A stretch of DNA of 64,000 nucleotides from Nostocales cyanobacterium LEGE 11386. Its GTDB lineage: Bacteria; Cyanobacteriota; Cyanobacteriia; Cyanobacteriales; Nostocaceae. Below the pieces are notes generated by a model. The model searched no databases. It saw only the letters and a program-made list of their open reading frames with translations, and was not told where the DNA came from. The stretch covers positions 1 through 64,000 of the forward strand of contig JADEXK010000009.1 in the NCBI GenBank assembly GCA_015207155.1. The letters run 5' to 3'. Below are positions 53,456 to 63,898 of this stretch, one piece after another; position 1 is the first letter of the stretch, and each line of letters starts with the position of its first letter. The position numbers were made by a program, and so were the translations under genes.

Positions 53456-55267
53456 ATGACTGACGTTCCCGCCGTTCGCATTCGCAATTTCTGTATTATT
53501 GCTCACATCGACCACGGGAAATCAACCCTCGCCGATCGCCTACTGCAAGCCACTGGCACTGTGGATGAGCGGAAGATGAAGGAACAGTTTCTCGACAATA
53601 TGGATCTGGAACGGGAGCGCGGCATTACCATTAAGCTGCAAGCTGCCCGGATGAACTACAAGGCCAAAGATGGTCAACAGTATGTACTAAACTTAATTGA
53701 TACACCAGGTCATGTGGATTTTTCTTATGAAGTGTCCCGGAGTCTGGTGGCTTGTGAAGGAGCGCTGTTAGTTGTAGATGCGTCTCAAGGCGTAGAAGCA
53801 CAAACTTTGGCCAATCTTTATTTAGCTCTGGAACATGACCTAGAAATTATCCCAGTTTTAAATAAAATTGATTTGCCTGGGGCAGAACCAGACAGGGTAA
53901 TCAGCGAAATAGAAGAAATTATTGGTCTAGATTGCAGTGGTGCGATTCTCGCCTCTGCCAAAGAGGGAATTGGCATTAATGAAATTTTAGAAGCAGTTGT
54001 AGAGCGGATACCACCACCAAAAAATACGGTAGATGAACGCTTACGAGCATTGATTTTTGATAGCTACTACGACAGCTATCGGGGCGTAATTGTTTATTTT
54101 CGAGTGATGGATGGCACCTTAAGAAAAGGCGATCGCGTCTATCTTATGGCATCCGGTAAAGAATACGAAATTGACGAGTTAGGCGTGCTATCTCCTACCG
54201 AGAAGCAAGTTGAAGAACTGCACGCTGGAGAAGTAGGCTATTTTGCTGCCGCTATTAAAGCTGTAGCTGATGCGCGGGTGGGAGACACCATTACCCTCAC
54301 GAAAGCCAAAGCCGTAGAACCTTTACCTGGTTACACAGAAGCCAACCCGATGGTGTTTTGCGGCATGTTCCCCATTGATGCTGACCAATTTGAAGACTTG
54401 CGGGAAGCTTTAGAAAAGCTGGGACTTAATGATGCAGCATTGCACTACGAACCAGAAACTTCTAGCGCTATGGGTTTTGGTTTCCGTTGTGGGTTTTTGG
54501 GTTTGCTACACATGGAAATTGTCCAAGAGCGTTTAGAGCGAGAGTACAACCTAGATTTAATTATTACAGCACCTTCGGTAGTTTATCGTGTAATTACTAT
54601 CAAAGGTGAAGAACTGTTCATAGATAATCCCAGCAACTTACCTGCTCCCAACGATCGCGAAAAGATTGAAGAGCCTTATGTTCAAGTAGAGATGATTACG
54701 CCGGAAACTTACGTCGGTACTTTGATGGAATTGTCACAAAATAGACGTGGCATCTTCAAAGATATGAAATATCTCGCCCAAGGACGCACTACACTGACTT
54801 ACGAGTTACCCTTAGCGGAAGTCGTCACCGACTTTTTTGATCAGATGAAGTCGCGATCGCGCGGGTATGCCAGTATGGAATATCACCTCATCGGCTACCG
54901 GGAAAATCCCTTGGTGAAGCTGGACATTATGATTAACGGCGACCCTGTGGATTCCTTGGCGATGATAGTCCACCGAGATAAAGCTTATGGTGTTGGACGA
55001 TCAATGGCTGAAAAACTCAAAGAATTAATTCCCCGCCATCAATTTAAAGTGCCAATTCAGGCAGCTATTGGTAGTAAAGTAATTGCCAGCGAACACATTC
55101 CCGCCTTGCGGAAAGACGTACTCGCCAAGTGTTACGGTGGCGACATCAGCCGCAAGAAGAAACTGTTACAGAAGCAGGCAAAAGGTAAAAAGCGGATGAA
55201 ATCTGTGGGTACAGTGGATGTACCTCAAGAAGCTTTTATGGCAGTACTACGCTTGGATCAAAGTTAA
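53456..55267 (+). CDS. lepA: Elongation factor 4 (LepA)
   Basis: 603 residues, full length. Ribosome-associated GTPase that back-translocates tRNAs. G1 [10 protein letters not shown], the switch [10 protein letters not shown]3 [13 protein letters not shown]4 NKIDLP, G5 SAKEGIG, and the LepA-specific C-terminal domain ([37 protein letters not shown], quoted in part). Ends MAVLRLDQS. The stop codon TAA overlaps the left junction of MITE copy 5. Confidence 0.97.
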   Translation: MTDVPAVRIRNFCIIAHIDHGKSTLADRLLQATGTVDERKMKEQFLDNMDLERERGITIKLQAARMNYKAKDGQQYVLNLIDTPGHVDFSYEVSRSLVACEGALLVVDASQGVEAQTLANLYLALEHDLEIIPVLNKIDLPGAEPDRVISEIEEIIGLDCSGAILASAKEGIGINEILEAVVERIPPPKNTVDERLRALIFDSYYDSYRGVIVYFRVMDGTLRKGDRVYLMASGKEYEIDELGVLSPTEKQVEELHAGEVGYFAAAIKAVADARVGDTITLTKAKAVEPLPGYTEANPMVFCGMFPIDADQFEDLREALEKLGLNDAALHYEPETSSAMGFGFRCGFLGLLHMEIVQERLEREYNLDLIITAPSVVYRVITIKGEELFIDNPSNLPAPNDREKIEEPYVQVEMITPETYVGTLMELSQNRRGIFKDMKYLAQGRTTLTYELPLAEVVTDFFDQMKSRSRGYASMEYHLIGYRENPLVKLDIMINGDPVDSLAMIVHRDKAYGVGRSMAEKLKELIPRHQFKVPIQAAIGSKVIASEHIPALRKDVLAKCYGGDISRKKKLLQKQAKGKKRMKSVGTVDVPQEAFMAVLRLDQS

Positions 55268-55418
55268 CGTAAGTTCGATAGATTCCTAAGAACCCCTCTC
55301 CAAACTTCTCCCCGACGCGGGGAGAGGCTTAAAAAGCTGATTATTTCGTGTCAAAGTCAAGATTTTGACCCTTCCCTTGTAGGGAAAGGGTTGGGGTTAG
55401 GTTCCGTCGAATTCACGT
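55267..55418. mobile_element. MITE copy 4 (after lepA) with exact target duplication
   Basis: 152 bp, TIRs ACGTAAGTTCG and CGAATTCACGT. Direct repeats AAAGTTA at 55260-55266 and 55419-55425 flank it exactly. The left copy contains the last lepA codon and part of its stop; the A of TAA is the first base of the element. The insertion therefore preserved the reading frame end. Confidence 0.88.
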
Positions 55419-55531
55419 AAAGTTAATTTGATTTAACTTTGTCTAGGATCATAATATACCTGGAGCGCTAGGTCTTGCGCTCCATTTACTCTTGAGTTCT
55501 AATTTCTCACGGCAGGCTTAATCTAAGAAAT

Positions 55532-55957
55532 TTAAAAATCCTGCTCACTCATCCTCTGTTCCAACAATTCCAACAACCCATCTACATCCTGAGCAACTTG
55601 CTCAAAACAATCCGGTGGTGGTGGTTCCGGTGCAAACTGAATTAACTTAATTTCACCTTTACCAATCCCAATCATCACAACTTCCACCTCAGGCTGATGA
55701 TTCTCGACAATACCCAAAATTTCCTGAAGCCGATTTTCAACTTTATGATTTAAATCTTCTATTGCGGCTTGAGGACAATAAACAAAATGCGGAGTTGGCT
55801 GTAAATCAATGCCAATAGTTCCTTTACTATCACCATTCTCCAACCACAATCCCCAAAACAGCGCCGCCAAATCTCGTTGATTTTCCTTAACAAACTTATC
55901 CAACTGACTACGCCACTTGCTATCCCCTGTCTCCGGCTGAGTACTACCAAACATCAT
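55532..55957 (-). CDS. Conserved cyanobacterial protein (possibly CcmS-like)
   Basis: 141 residues, cytosolic. Two helical N-terminal stretches (KFVKENQRDLAALFWGLWLENGD, quoted in part), a beta-rich core (GTIGIDLQPTPHFVYCP; EVVMIGIGKGEIKLIQF) and a Pro-rich connector EPPPPDCFEQV before a C-terminal acidic helix. I know it as a widespread cyanobacterial hypothetical; the length and helix/beta layout remind me of the beta-carboxysome chaperone CcmS, but I cannot confirm this from memory and no ccm genes are nearby. It lies just downstream of the ABC exporter. Confidence 0.7.
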   Translation of the reverse strand: MMFGSTQPETGDSKWRSQLDKFVKENQRDLAALFWGLWLENGDSKGTIGIDLQPTPHFVYCPQAAIEDLNHKVENRLQEILGIVENHQPEVEVVMIGIGKGEIKLIQFAPEPPPPDCFEQVAQDVDGLLELLEQRMSEQDF

Positions 55958-55991
55958 AATCTCTCTGCGTCTTTGCGCCTTTGCGTGAGAA

Positions 55992-57806
55992 TTATCTTAA
56001 ACCACTTTGTACACGCCAAAGACTTGCATACACACCATCTTTCTCCAACAACTGCTCATGAGTCCCCGACTCTATTAATTTCCCATGTTCCATAACATAA
56101 ATACAATCAGCATTGCGGATAGTTGAAAGACGATGAGCGATCGCAATGGTAGTTCTATCTACTGTAATCCGTTCCAGCGATCGCTGGATTGCCGCTTCGG
56201 TTTCATTGTCCACCGCCGAAGTGGCTTCATCTAAAATCAAAATTGGCGGATTCTTGAGTACTGCACGGGCGATCGCAATTCTTTGTCGTTGTCCACCAGA
56301 TAACTTTTGTCCGCGTTCCCCAACAATTGTCTCATAACCTTGGGGCAGGTGGATAATAAATTCATGCGCCTCAGCCACCTTAGCCGCCGTGATGATTTCT
56401 GCTTCTGTAGCACCAAAACTGCCATAGGCAATATTCTCCGCTACTGTACCATGAAATAAAAATACATCTTGACTCACCAAACCAATACAGCGCCGTAAAT
56501 CCCGCAAGTTTAAATCTTGTAATTCAATGCCATCTAAAGTAATTTTGCCAGCTTTAACTTCATATAACCGCAATAAAAGTTTGACTAAAGTGCTTTTACC
56601 TGAACCAGTCGAACCCACAATCGCAATTGTCTTTCCTGCGGGAACTCGCAAAGACAGATTTTCAATCACTGGTAATCTATCTTTATAAGCAAAACTCACA
56701 TGATTAAATTCCACCTCCCCCCGCACCGCATCCACAGGTAAAGCGGTATTTCCTGTATAAATTGTCAAGGGAGTATCCAACAAATTCATCACGCGATTAG
56801 TAGAAGCCATTGCCCGTTGATATAAGTCAAAGGTATCCCCTAATCTAGTTAAAGGCCAAAGTAATCGCTGGACTAAAAACACCAATAAACTGTAAGCACC
56901 TACAGACATTCTGCCAGCCACTGCTTCCATCCCGCCAAATAACAGTAATGCGGTGAAGCTGATTAAAATCAACATCCGAATCAAGGGAATAAAAGCCGCA
57001 GACAGCGCGATCGCTTTGGCGTTACTTTGTCTATAAGCTACACTTTCTATTTCTAAACGTCCGGCTTCATACTCCTCAGCCGTGAAACTTTTAATAGTAG
57101 TAATACCGCTCAAATTATTAGACAAACGTCCATTGAGTAAACCTACCTTTTCCCGCACATCAGCGTAACGTGGTGCTAGTAATTTCTGAAAGGCTACCGA
57201 ACCCCAAAGAATAAATGGCATGGGCAAAATTGCCATCCAAGCTATACTAGGAGCCAAAATAAAAAATGCGCCGCCAATAATTACAACAGTTGTGGCAACT
57301 TGGATGATGTCGTTGGCTCCTACATCCAAAAATCTTTCTAGTTGGTTAACATCATCACTGAGAATGGACATTAAACCGCCAGTACTGCGTTCTTCAAAAT
57401 AAGCCAATTCCAACTCTTGCAGGTGTTTATATGCATCCAGACGTAAGTTATGCTGAATCTTCTGCGCCAAGTTGCGCCACAATAACTTGTAGCGATACTC
57501 AAAAAATGATTCTAAAATCCAAGTGATAACTGTGAGCAGAGCCAGAATTAAAAATTGCCCAAAGATATCTTGAACACCCCATCGAGCAATGATAGAATCC
57601 TGCTGCTGAACTACCACATCCACTGCAATCCCAATTAATGCTGGTGGTGCTAAGTCAAAAAGTTTATTGAGAATCGAACAACCAATTGCCAGCCAAATCT
57701 GTTGACGATACTCGTGTCCGTAGTCAAGCAGGCGCTGAAGAGGATGCACTGAATGTCTACGTCGGTTTAATATCCGATGAAATTTAAATGCTATAGCCAC
57801 AATCAT
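55992..57806 (-). CDS. ABC exporter, permease-ATPase fusion (MsbA-like)
   Basis: 604 residues. Six-helix exporter domain (~20-330) and ATPase (~365-600): Walker [14 protein letters not shown]-loop LVSQDVFLF, signature [14 protein letters not shown], Walker [13 protein letters not shown] and H-loop [12 protein letters not shown] homodimeric type IV exporter related to MsbA/Sav1866; the substrate may be lipid or drug. The gene is followed after 34 bp by the small conserved gene at 55532, so co-transcription is likely. Confidence 0.95.
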   Translation of the reverse strand: MIVAIAFKFHRILNRRRHSVHPLQRLLDYGHEYRQQIWLAIGCSILNKLFDLAPPALIGIAVDVVVQQQDSIIARWGVQDIFGQFLILALLTVITWILESFFEYRYKLLWRNLAQKIQHNLRLDAYKHLQELELAYFEERSTGGLMSILSDDVNQLERFLDVGANDIIQVATTVVIIGGAFFILAPSIAWMAILPMPFILWGSVAFQKLLAPRYADVREKVGLLNGRLSNNLSGITTIKSFTAEEYEAGRLEIESVAYRQSNAKAIALSAAFIPLIRMLILISFTALLLFGGMEAVAGRMSVGAYSLLVFLVQRLLWPLTRLGDTFDLYQRAMASTNRVMNLLDTPLTIYTGNTALPVDAVRGEVEFNHVSFAYKDRLPVIENLSLRVPAGKTIAIVGSTGSGKSTLVKLLLRLYEVKAGKITLDGIELQDLNLRDLRRCIGLVSQDVFLFHGTVAENIAYGSFGATEAEIITAAKVAEAHEFIIHLPQGYETIVGERGQKLSGGQRQRIAIARAVLKNPPILILDEATSAVDNETEAAIQRSLERITVDRTTIAIAHRLSTIRNADCIYVMEHGKLIESGTHEQLLEKDGVYASLWRVQSGLR

Positions 57807-57944
57807 TTACAGTTGCGTGAAACTGATATTACCACGAGAGGGGGAGAAGGATATCGCTTTTGTAGCCTGGTTTCTGGGTAGACAGGCAGAGGACGTGTCA
57901 CCATAGTACAGGAGTTGCCTAAAGATGCAAAAGGAGATAAAACC

Positions 57945-58793
57945 TTGAAAAATCAGCAATTGGGGAATTGGCAAACCACAATTTTCGGAATTGTGTTGGC
58001 ATTAGCTGTGCTAATTGGACTCAATTCCTTTATCATTATCAACCCAGGGCAAGCAGGAGTAATCAGCATCTTAGGTAAAGCTAGGGATGGTGCTTTATTA
58101 GAGGGTATTCACCTTAAACCACCTTTCATTTCAGTAGTAGATGTGTATGATTTGACGGTGCAAAAATTTGAAGTACCAGCCGAAAGTTCTACTAAGGATT
58201 TACAAAATTTGTCTGCGAGATTTGCCATTAACTTTCGCCTTGATCCCACACAGGTAGTTGAGGTGAGAAGGAAACAAGGAACTTTAGCAAACATTGTCTC
58301 GAAAATCATCGCTCCCCAGACACAAGAAGCATTCAAAATCGCTGCTGCTAGAAGAACAGTAGAAGAAGCAATTACCAAAAGGAGTGAATTAAAAGAAGAC
58401 TTTGATTTTGCTTTGGGCGATCGCCTAGATAAATATGGGATAATCGTCCTAGATACTAGTGTAGTTGACTTGACTTTTTCGCCAGAGTTTGCAAGAGCTG
58501 TAGAAGAAAAACAAATTGCCGAACAGCGTGCACAAAGAGCCGTCTATGTAGCGCGGGAAGCTGAACAAGAAGCGCAGGCGGATATTAATCGCGCTAAGGG
58601 TAAGGCAGAAGCGCAAAGACTGTTAGCAGAGACTCTCAAAGCCCAAGGTGGGCAATTAGTTCTGCAAAAAGAAGCAATTGAAGCTTGGAGAAATGGCGGT
58701 GCTCAGATGCCAAAAGTTCTGGTTATGGGTGGTGAATCTAAAGGCAGTGTGCCATTCATTTTCAACCTAGGGAATATTCCCAACCAACCATAA
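57945..58793 (+). CDS. Prohibitin/SPFH (Band 7) family protein
   Basis: 282 residues if started at the TTG at 57945, which has AAAGGAG eight bases upstream and gives MKNQQLGNWQTTIFG; the TTG at 57915 has no room for a ribosome site. An N-terminal membrane helix (~8-30, TIFGIVLALAVLIGLNSFII), then the SPFH domain (INPGQAGVISILGKA.., TKDLQNLSARFAINFRLDP..), and a C-terminal coiled coil rich in Glu/Ala/Arg (KQIAEQRAQRAVYVAREAEQ). It forms ring scaffolds in thylakoid or plasma membrane, possibly guarding membrane proteases. Confidence 0.93.
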   Translation: MKNQQLGNWQTTIFGIVLALAVLIGLNSFIIINPGQAGVISILGKARDGALLEGIHLKPPFISVVDVYDLTVQKFEVPAESSTKDLQNLSARFAINFRLDPTQVVEVRRKQGTLANIVSKIIAPQTQEAFKIAAARRTVEEAITKRSELKEDFDFALGDRLDKYGIIVLDTSVVDLTFSPEFARAVEEKQIAEQRAQRAVYVAREAEQEAQADINRAKGKAEAQRLLAETLKAQGGQLVLQKEAIEAWRNGGAQMPKVLVMGGESKGSVPFIFNLGNIPNQP

Positions 58794-58812
58794 TTTTAGT
58801 AAATAATGCTAA

Positions 58813-58835
58813 TGAGGTGGGCTACACCCACCTCA
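58813..58835. terminator. Hairpin after prohibitin gene
   Basis: TGAGGTGGG-CTACA-CCCACCTCA, perfect 9-bp stem 20 bp past the stop codon. Followed by ATCACAAAA rather than a T-run, so a possible Rho-independent-like or transcript-stabilising hairpin. Confidence 0.5.
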
Positions 58836-58872
58836 ATCACAAAAGCAAAACTAGAACATAACAAACTAATTT

Positions 58873-59289
58873 ATGTCAACTCCCAATCATCAAAACCTCA
58901 CAATCTCCGAAGCCAAAAAAATCCTGAATAAATTCAATTGCTTAGATATAGCACCTATTCTCAAACCATCAGAAAAAGCTTTAGTCTGTCGGGCTTTAAT
59001 TTTGGTAACCAGTATTTCTGATTACCAAATATTAGGAATTTGTGCTGATACAGCAGAAGAAGCATTACTGGCTATGAGAACTTATTCCCACGCTTTTGGA
59101 CACGAAGTTCCGAGCAATTTAGCTGCACCAGAAGGGCCAGTTTATATTAAATTAAATGGCAAAAATGGCATGTGTTATCTTGATTCCTATGCTGGGCATC
59201 ATCGGGGAGTTTTAATTTCTTGTCAATCCTATAATGAAGGGGGAATCAACGAAATGTATGGACATCTACCCCTGGATTTATTTGTTTAA
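58873..59289 (+). CDS. DUF1824 family protein
   Basis: 138 residues. I recognise the cyanobacterial DUF1824 family from ISDYQILGICADTAEEALLAM, GPVYIKLNGKNGMCYLDSYAG and HHRGVLISCQS. The SYAG-HHRGVLIS-type stretch and the conserved His pair look like a binding site. No membrane or signal segments. Function unknown. It precedes the ABC-F gene by ~137 bp on the same strand. Confidence 0.88.
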   Translation: MSTPNHQNLTISEAKKILNKFNCLDIAPILKPSEKALVCRALILVTSISDYQILGICADTAEEALLAMRTYSHAFGHEVPSNLAAPEGPVYIKLNGKNGMCYLDSYAGHHRGVLISCQSYNEGGINEMYGHLPLDLFV

Positions 59290-59425
59290 AATTTGTTCAG
59301 TGTCGGTAGGACATCAAGTCTTACCCACTGACATGCTAATTTTAGATGTGGGATTGGGAATGGCAATAAAACCTAAAATCAGCAATCTAAAATCCCAAAA
59401 ATTGATTGACTAATGACTAATTTTT

Positions 59426-61357
59426 ATGAGTATTATTACACTACAATCAGTAAAAAAAGATTTTGGCATCAAGGAAATTTTAAAGGATGCTAGCTTTAGC
59501 TTAGATCCTACTGATAAAGTTGGCTTAATTGGCACAAATGGTTCTGGTAAATCAACCTTATTAAAGATGATTGCTGGACTAGAACCAATTGATAGTGGTC
59601 AAATTAACTTTGGTTCTGGCTCCAAAATAATTTACTTACCCCAACAACCAGACTTAGATGAAAATCACACAGTGTTAGAGCAAATTTTCGCTGATAGTGG
59701 CGAACACATGGCTTTAGTGCGTGAGTATGAAGAGCTTTCTGATAAACTGGCTCACTATCCAGAAGATAGTCAACTGATGTCGCGCCTGTCTGAGGTGATG
59801 CAGCGTATGGAGTCCACTGGCGCTTGGGAATTGGAAACTAACGCCAAAATTATCTTAACTAAGTTAGGAATTTCTGACTTTGATGCTGTCATCGGTACTT
59901 TGTCAGGAGGTTATCGCAAACGCATCGCCTTGGCCACAGCTTTGCTATCAGAACCAGATGTTTTACTGATGGATGAGCCTACCAACCATCTGGATGCGCT
60001 TTCAGTGGAATGGTTGCAAAGTTATTTAAATCGCTTTCGTGGCGCACTTTTGCTGATAACTCACGATCGCTATTTTCTCGATAAAGTCACAAACCGGATT
60101 ATAGAAATAGACCGAGGTGATATTTACAGCTACTCAGGTAATTATTCATACTACCTCGAAAAGAAAGCTTTAGCTGAAGAATCGGCCATTAGCAGCCAAC
60201 GCAAACATCAAGGTGTATTACGCCGGGAATTGGAATGGTTAAGCCGGGGGCCAAAAGCCAGAAGTACCAAACAAAAAGCCCGAATTGAACGCATTCAAGG
60301 TATGCGAGAAACTGAGTTTAAACAAGTTCAGGGTAAAGTTGATATTTCTACAGTTGGTCGTCGTATTGGCAAAAAAGTTATTGAATTAAATAGTATATCT
60401 AAAGCCTATGATGGACGTACTTTAATTAATAATTTTACCTACGAATTTAGTCCAGAAGACCGTATCGGGATAATTGGCGGCAACGGTACAGGTAAATCCA
60501 CTTTAATGGATATTATTACCGGACGTATTCAACCCGATTCCGGTAGTGTAGAAATTGGCACTACCATTCACATCGGTTATTTTGACCAGCATTCCGAAGA
60601 GTTACTCACAGCTTTAGATGAAAATCAGCGCGTGATTGACTACATCAAAGAAGAAGGGGAATTTGTCAAAATTGCTGATGGTACGCAAATTTCTGCTTCC
60701 CAAATGTTGGAGCGATTTTTATTTCCAGGAAACCAGCAATACGCGCCAATTCATAAACTTTCTGGTGGAGAAAAACGCCGTTTATTTTTACTGCGGATTC
60801 TGATTGGTGCGCCTAATGTTTTGATTCTAGATGAACCAACCAATGATTTAGATGTACAAACATTGGCGGTATTAGAAGAATATTTAGAAGACTTTTCTGG
60901 ATGTGTGATTGCAGTATCTCACGATCGCTACTTTTTAGACCGCACTGTAGACACAATTTTTGCCTTGGAAGTAGGTGGTAATCTCCGCCAGTATCCAGGG
61001 AATTACTCAGTTTATTTAGATTATAAGAAAGCTGAAGAGGAGCAAGAAAAACAACAGCAAGCTGTTAATACTAAGGAAAAACCAAAAGAAGAGATTAAAT
61101 CTACATCTTCATCTCCAGACACCGAAAACAAAAAGCGCCGCAGATTATCAAACTGGGAAAAGCGGGAATTTGCAGAGTTGGAAGGTAAAATTGCCAAGTT
61201 GGAATCAGAGAAAGCCGCAGCCGAAAAAGCTTTGGTAAATGTCTCTCCTGGGAAATATACCCAAGTACAAAAACTCTACGAAGAAGTAGAAACCTTGAAG
61301 CAAGCGATTGATGTAGCAACAGAACGCTGGTTAGAATTAGCTGAGATTGACTCTTAA
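59426..61357 (+). CDS. ABC-F family ATPase (Uup-like)
   Basis: 643 residues with two ABC ATPase domains in one chain and no membrane helices: Walker A GTNGSGKST (~38) with LSGGYRKRIAL and LLMDEPTNHLD, then GGNGTGKST (~347) with LSGGEKRRLFLL and LILDEPTNDLD. Between them is the P-site-tRNA-interacting linker (~235-310) and a C-terminal coiled coil from ~545 with KKRRRLSNWEKREFAELE, as in Uup. These proteins bind ribosomes and relieve stalled translation. It precedes a peroxiredoxin gene by 18 bp, so the two are likely an operon. Confidence 0.93.
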   Translation: MSIITLQSVKKDFGIKEILKDASFSLDPTDKVGLIGTNGSGKSTLLKMIAGLEPIDSGQINFGSGSKIIYLPQQPDLDENHTVLEQIFADSGEHMALVREYEELSDKLAHYPEDSQLMSRLSEVMQRMESTGAWELETNAKIILTKLGISDFDAVIGTLSGGYRKRIALATALLSEPDVLLMDEPTNHLDALSVEWLQSYLNRFRGALLLITHDRYFLDKVTNRIIEIDRGDIYSYSGNYSYYLEKKALAEESAISSQRKHQGVLRRELEWLSRGPKARSTKQKARIERIQGMRETEFKQVQGKVDISTVGRRIGKKVIELNSISKAYDGRTLINNFTYEFSPEDRIGIIGGNGTGKSTLMDIITGRIQPDSGSVEIGTTIHIGYFDQHSEELLTALDENQRVIDYIKEEGEFVKIADGTQISASQMLERFLFPGNQQYAPIHKLSGGEKRRLFLLRILIGAPNVLILDEPTNDLDVQTLAVLEEYLEDFSGCVIAVSHDRYFLDRTVDTIFALEVGGNLRQYPGNYSVYLDYKKAEEEQEKQQQAVNTKEKPKEEIKSTSSSPDTENKKRRRLSNWEKREFAELEGKIAKLESEKAAAEKALVNVSPGKYTQVQKLYEEVETLKQAIDVATERWLELAEIDS

Positions 61358-61375
61358 CAAAATCGGTAAAATAAT

Positions 61376-61837
61376 ATGCCAGTTAAAGTTGGGGATACTG
61401 CTCCTGATTTCACTTTACCAGCCCAAGACGGCTCAACAGTCAGCCTGAGAGATTTTCGCGGGCAACAAGCTGTTGTTCTCTACTTTTATCCCAAAGATGA
61501 CACACCAGGATGTACAGCCGAATCCTGTGCCTTTCGTGACCAGTATGAAGTATTTAAAACTGCTGGTGCTGAAGTAATTGGCGTCAGTGGAGATTCTAGC
61601 GAATCTCACCAGAAATTTGCTGCCAAGCACAATCTACCCTTTACACTCTTGAGTGACAAAGACAACCAAGTAAGGAAGCAATACGGTGCAACCACAGCTT
61701 TTGGTTTAATTCCTGGCCGCGTTACTTATGTGATTGACAAAGAAGGCGTTGTGCAATACGTATTTGATTCCATGTTGAACTTTAAAGGCCACGTGGAAGA
61801 AGCGCTGAAGACTTTGCAAGAGTTAGCAGTGAAATAG
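61376..61837 (+). CDS. bcp: Thioredoxin-dependent peroxiredoxin (BCP/PrxQ)
   Basis: 153 residues. The AhpC/TSA domain has [11 protein letters not shown], then [22 protein letters not shown] with the peroxidatic Cys (~44) and a resolving Cys five residues later (~49), the signature of alpha-type PrxQ/BCP. Reduces peroxides using thioredoxin; cytosolic or thylakoid-associated. Co-directional and 18 bp after the ABC-F gene. Downstream lies the repeat shared with 1757-1834. Confidence 0.95.
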   Translation: MPVKVGDTAPDFTLPAQDGSTVSLRDFRGQQAVVLYFYPKDDTPGCTAESCAFRDQYEVFKTAGAEVIGVSGDSSESHQKFAAKHNLPFTLLSDKDNQVRKQYGATTAFGLIPGRVTYVIDKEGVVQYVFDSMLNFKGHVEEALKTLQELAVK

Positions 61838-61850
61838 GGAATGGGGAATT

Positions 61851-61915
61851 GGGAATGGGGTGAAATTGCTTCTATAATTCTCCCTCACTCCCTCACTTCC
61901 TCACTCCCTACTCCC
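61851..61915. repeat. Inverted copy of the 1757-1834 repeat
   Basis: GGGGTGAAATTGCTTCTATAATTCTCC followed by CCTCACTC-type octamers is the reverse complement of the element at 1757-1834, here with one changed octamer (CTTCCTCAC). It lies between two convergent stop codons. Confidence 0.75.
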
Positions 61916-61916
61916 C

Positions 61917-62567
61917 TCACTTGTGCGAGTAAGAATTTTCCGCTACAAAATGATTAGTCTGGGCTGACTTGCCATTCTTACCGTTAGTATGACCGTTACC
62001 ATTACGGGGTTGAATCACACCGTAACCGCCGTGGTTGCGTTCGTAAATGACGTTAATCTCGCCAGTTTCAGAATTGCGGAACATGTAGAAGTCATGTCCT
62101 ACCAGTTGTAGCTGTTCTGATGCCTCTGCAACCGTCATGGGTGGCATGGAAAAATATTTGGTACGGACGACCTCGTTAGGTAATTCGGGGGTGCGATCGC
62201 CTATTAAATCTGCTGCTACAGGTTCGGGAACTAATACTTTATTAGTTGGTTGGGCGTGAGTTTTCTTATCTTGCCGTCTTTCTTTATATTTTCGCAGTTG
62301 ACGGGCAATTTTATCTGCTACTAAATCAATGCTGGCGTATAAGTTTTCGCTGCTTTCCTCGGCACGGATAACACTACCATTTGCATAAATAGTGACTTCA
62401 GCCGCTTGCTTGGGGTTAATTCGGGGATTGCGGGCGACGCTCAGATGCACATCCACTTCATTGGTAATATTTTGAAAGTGACTAACTGCTTTTTCAATTT
62501 TTTGATGTACGTACTCCCGAATCGCATCGGTGATTTCAATATTTTTGCCGTGGATGACAAGCTTCAT
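61917..62567 (-). CDS. lrtA: Long-form ribosome hibernation factor (LrtA/HPF)
   Basis: 216 residues: N-terminal YfiA/HPF domain (~1-100; [30 protein letters not shown], quoted in part, with [10 protein letters not shown] and the [13 protein letters not shown] helix) and the C-terminal dimerisation domain of long HPF ([33 protein letters not shown], quoted in part). Dimerises 70S ribosomes into 100S during dark or starvation; in cyanobacteria it is the light-repressed transcript A. The GGGAGAG site precedes the ATG. The ~390-bp upstream spacer may include a regulatory leader. Confidence 0.95.
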   Translation of the reverse strand: MKLVIHGKNIEITDAIREYVHQKIEKAVSHFQNITNEVDVHLSVARNPRINPKQAAEVTIYANGSVIRAEESSENLYASIDLVADKIARQLRKYKERRQDKKTHAQPTNKVLVPEPVAADLIGDRTPELPNEVVRTKYFSMPPMTVAEASEQLQLVGHDFYMFRNSETGEINVIYERNHGGYGVIQPRNGNGHTNGKNGKSAQTNHFVAENSYSHK

Positions 62568-62958
62568 GTAAACTCTCCCACTTAATATTTGATGTGAATT
62601 TGTTTTGTATGAAAAGAAGTTGCGGTAATCTACTTACTACCGTCAAAACAAATTGTGAACAATTTTAATGTACTGCTTGTGCGCTTTCTCTAAGTTGGAA
62701 GTTTTATCCGCTTCGAGATGCAAACAATGTATTAGAGTCATCAGCCAGTGCATTCGTTCATCTTGTGTTTGGCGTGATGCTTGTTGCAGAGAATTCCTCC
62801 TAACACCTTTGAGGTTATATATTCAAACTAGCACTTTGTATTTTCTAATGCAGGTTCCCTTGATGTTCCTTTAAAATCCTTTGCATAGCTTGACATTTGT
62901 TGACTCAAGACCTGTAATTTTGCAATATATTTGGTCTGGGAACCAGTTGATTTTTGGC
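62568..62958. other. lrtA-lipB divergent spacer
   Basis: 391 bp without a gene, containing the promoters for lrtA (minus) and lipB (plus). In Synechococcus the lrtA leader controls transcript stability in light and dark, so part of it may be a structured leader; I cannot identify a specific element. It contains TTG frames that extend lipB but look noncoding. Confidence 0.4.
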
Positions 62959-63642
62959 ATGATCCATAGTACAGAACCACACCAAAGCCGTTGTTTGCTA
63001 CATAACGCCGGATTGATGCCATACATAGATGCTCACTTATGGCAGCGATCGCTTGTCGCCGAGCGCATCGATGACCCTAGTTTAGATGATGTCTTAATTT
63101 TGCTAGAGCATCCACCCGTCTATACTTTGGGACAAGGCAGTAACCTTGAATTTCTCAAATTTGACCTAGATAAAAGTAAATTCGATGTTCACACAGTTGA
63201 ACGCGGCGGCGAGGTCACCTATCATTGCCCTGGTCAACTAGTGGGGTATCCAATTTTAAATCTGCGCCGTCATCGTCAAGACCTGCATTGGTATTTACGG
63301 CAATTAGAAGAAGTATTAATTCGCGTATTAGCAGTTTATGGGTTGTCAGGCGATCGCTTGACAGATTTTACTGGTGTGTGGCTAGAAAAGCGGAAAGTTG
63401 CCGCTATTGGTATTAAAGTCAGTCGTTGGATTACCATGCACGGTTTTGCCTTAAATGTTTGTCCCGACATGTCAGGTTTTGAAAACATTATTCCCTGCGG
63501 CATTGCTGATAAACCTGTAGGTAGTTTAGCCGAGTGGATTCCTGGTATTACCGTTCAAGAGGTAAGCGCTAATGTGTCCCAGTGTTTTGCTGAAGTTTTT
63601 GGCGTGGAATTAGTCGAAAGTCTCAGTGAATTCAGCTTGTAA
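62959..63642 (+). CDS. lipB: Octanoyl-[ACP]:protein N-octanoyltransferase
   Basis: 227 residues from the ATG at 62959 ([14 protein letters not shown]); an upstream TTG frame is less plausible. Transfers octanoate from ACP to lipoyl domains of dehydrogenase complexes and GcvH. LipB signatures: [13 protein letters not shown], the [19 protein letters not shown] substrate motif, [21 protein letters not shown] with the catalytic Lys, and FENIIPCGI with the catalytic Cys. Cytosolic, monocistronic. Confidence 0.95.
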   Translation: MIHSTEPHQSRCLLHNAGLMPYIDAHLWQRSLVAERIDDPSLDDVLILLEHPPVYTLGQGSNLEFLKFDLDKSKFDVHTVERGGEVTYHCPGQLVGYPILNLRRHRQDLHWYLRQLEEVLIRVLAVYGLSGDRLTDFTGVWLEKRKVAAIGIKVSRWITMHGFALNVCPDMSGFENIIPCGIADKPVGSLAEWIPGITVQEVSANVSQCFAEVFGVELVESLSEFSL

Positions 63643-63702
63643 TTGCGTAATCAGACAGTCTTATAAAAACTGGTAAAAAAATTTTCGGCGTTGCTGAATC
63701 AA

Positions 63703-63796
63703 GGGATGATTCTTTTAGGGTGGGCCGGACAGCCCGCCCGGAAATACAAGGGACGGGCAAGATGCCCATCCCACAAAACCAGCAAAATCATCCCGC
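63703..63796. repeat. Long imperfect hairpin element
   Basis: GGGATGATT...AATCATCCC ends with inner GGGTGGGC/GCCCATCCC and GGACGGGCAAGATGCCC arms, folding into one long stem. Preceded by GGCGTTGCTGAATCA (63687-63701), the same 15-mer as at 39972-39986, which resembles insertion-sequence ends. Same family as the hairpin at 15631-15661. Confidence 0.6.
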
Positions 63797-63898
63797 AAAT
63801 ATACAACGCTAAATTTTCAATTGTTAGCGGATTGATGATGTGTACTGTGACTGCAATTGTCCAAGCTAGAATATGATTGTTTACCAGTCGTAAAATTA

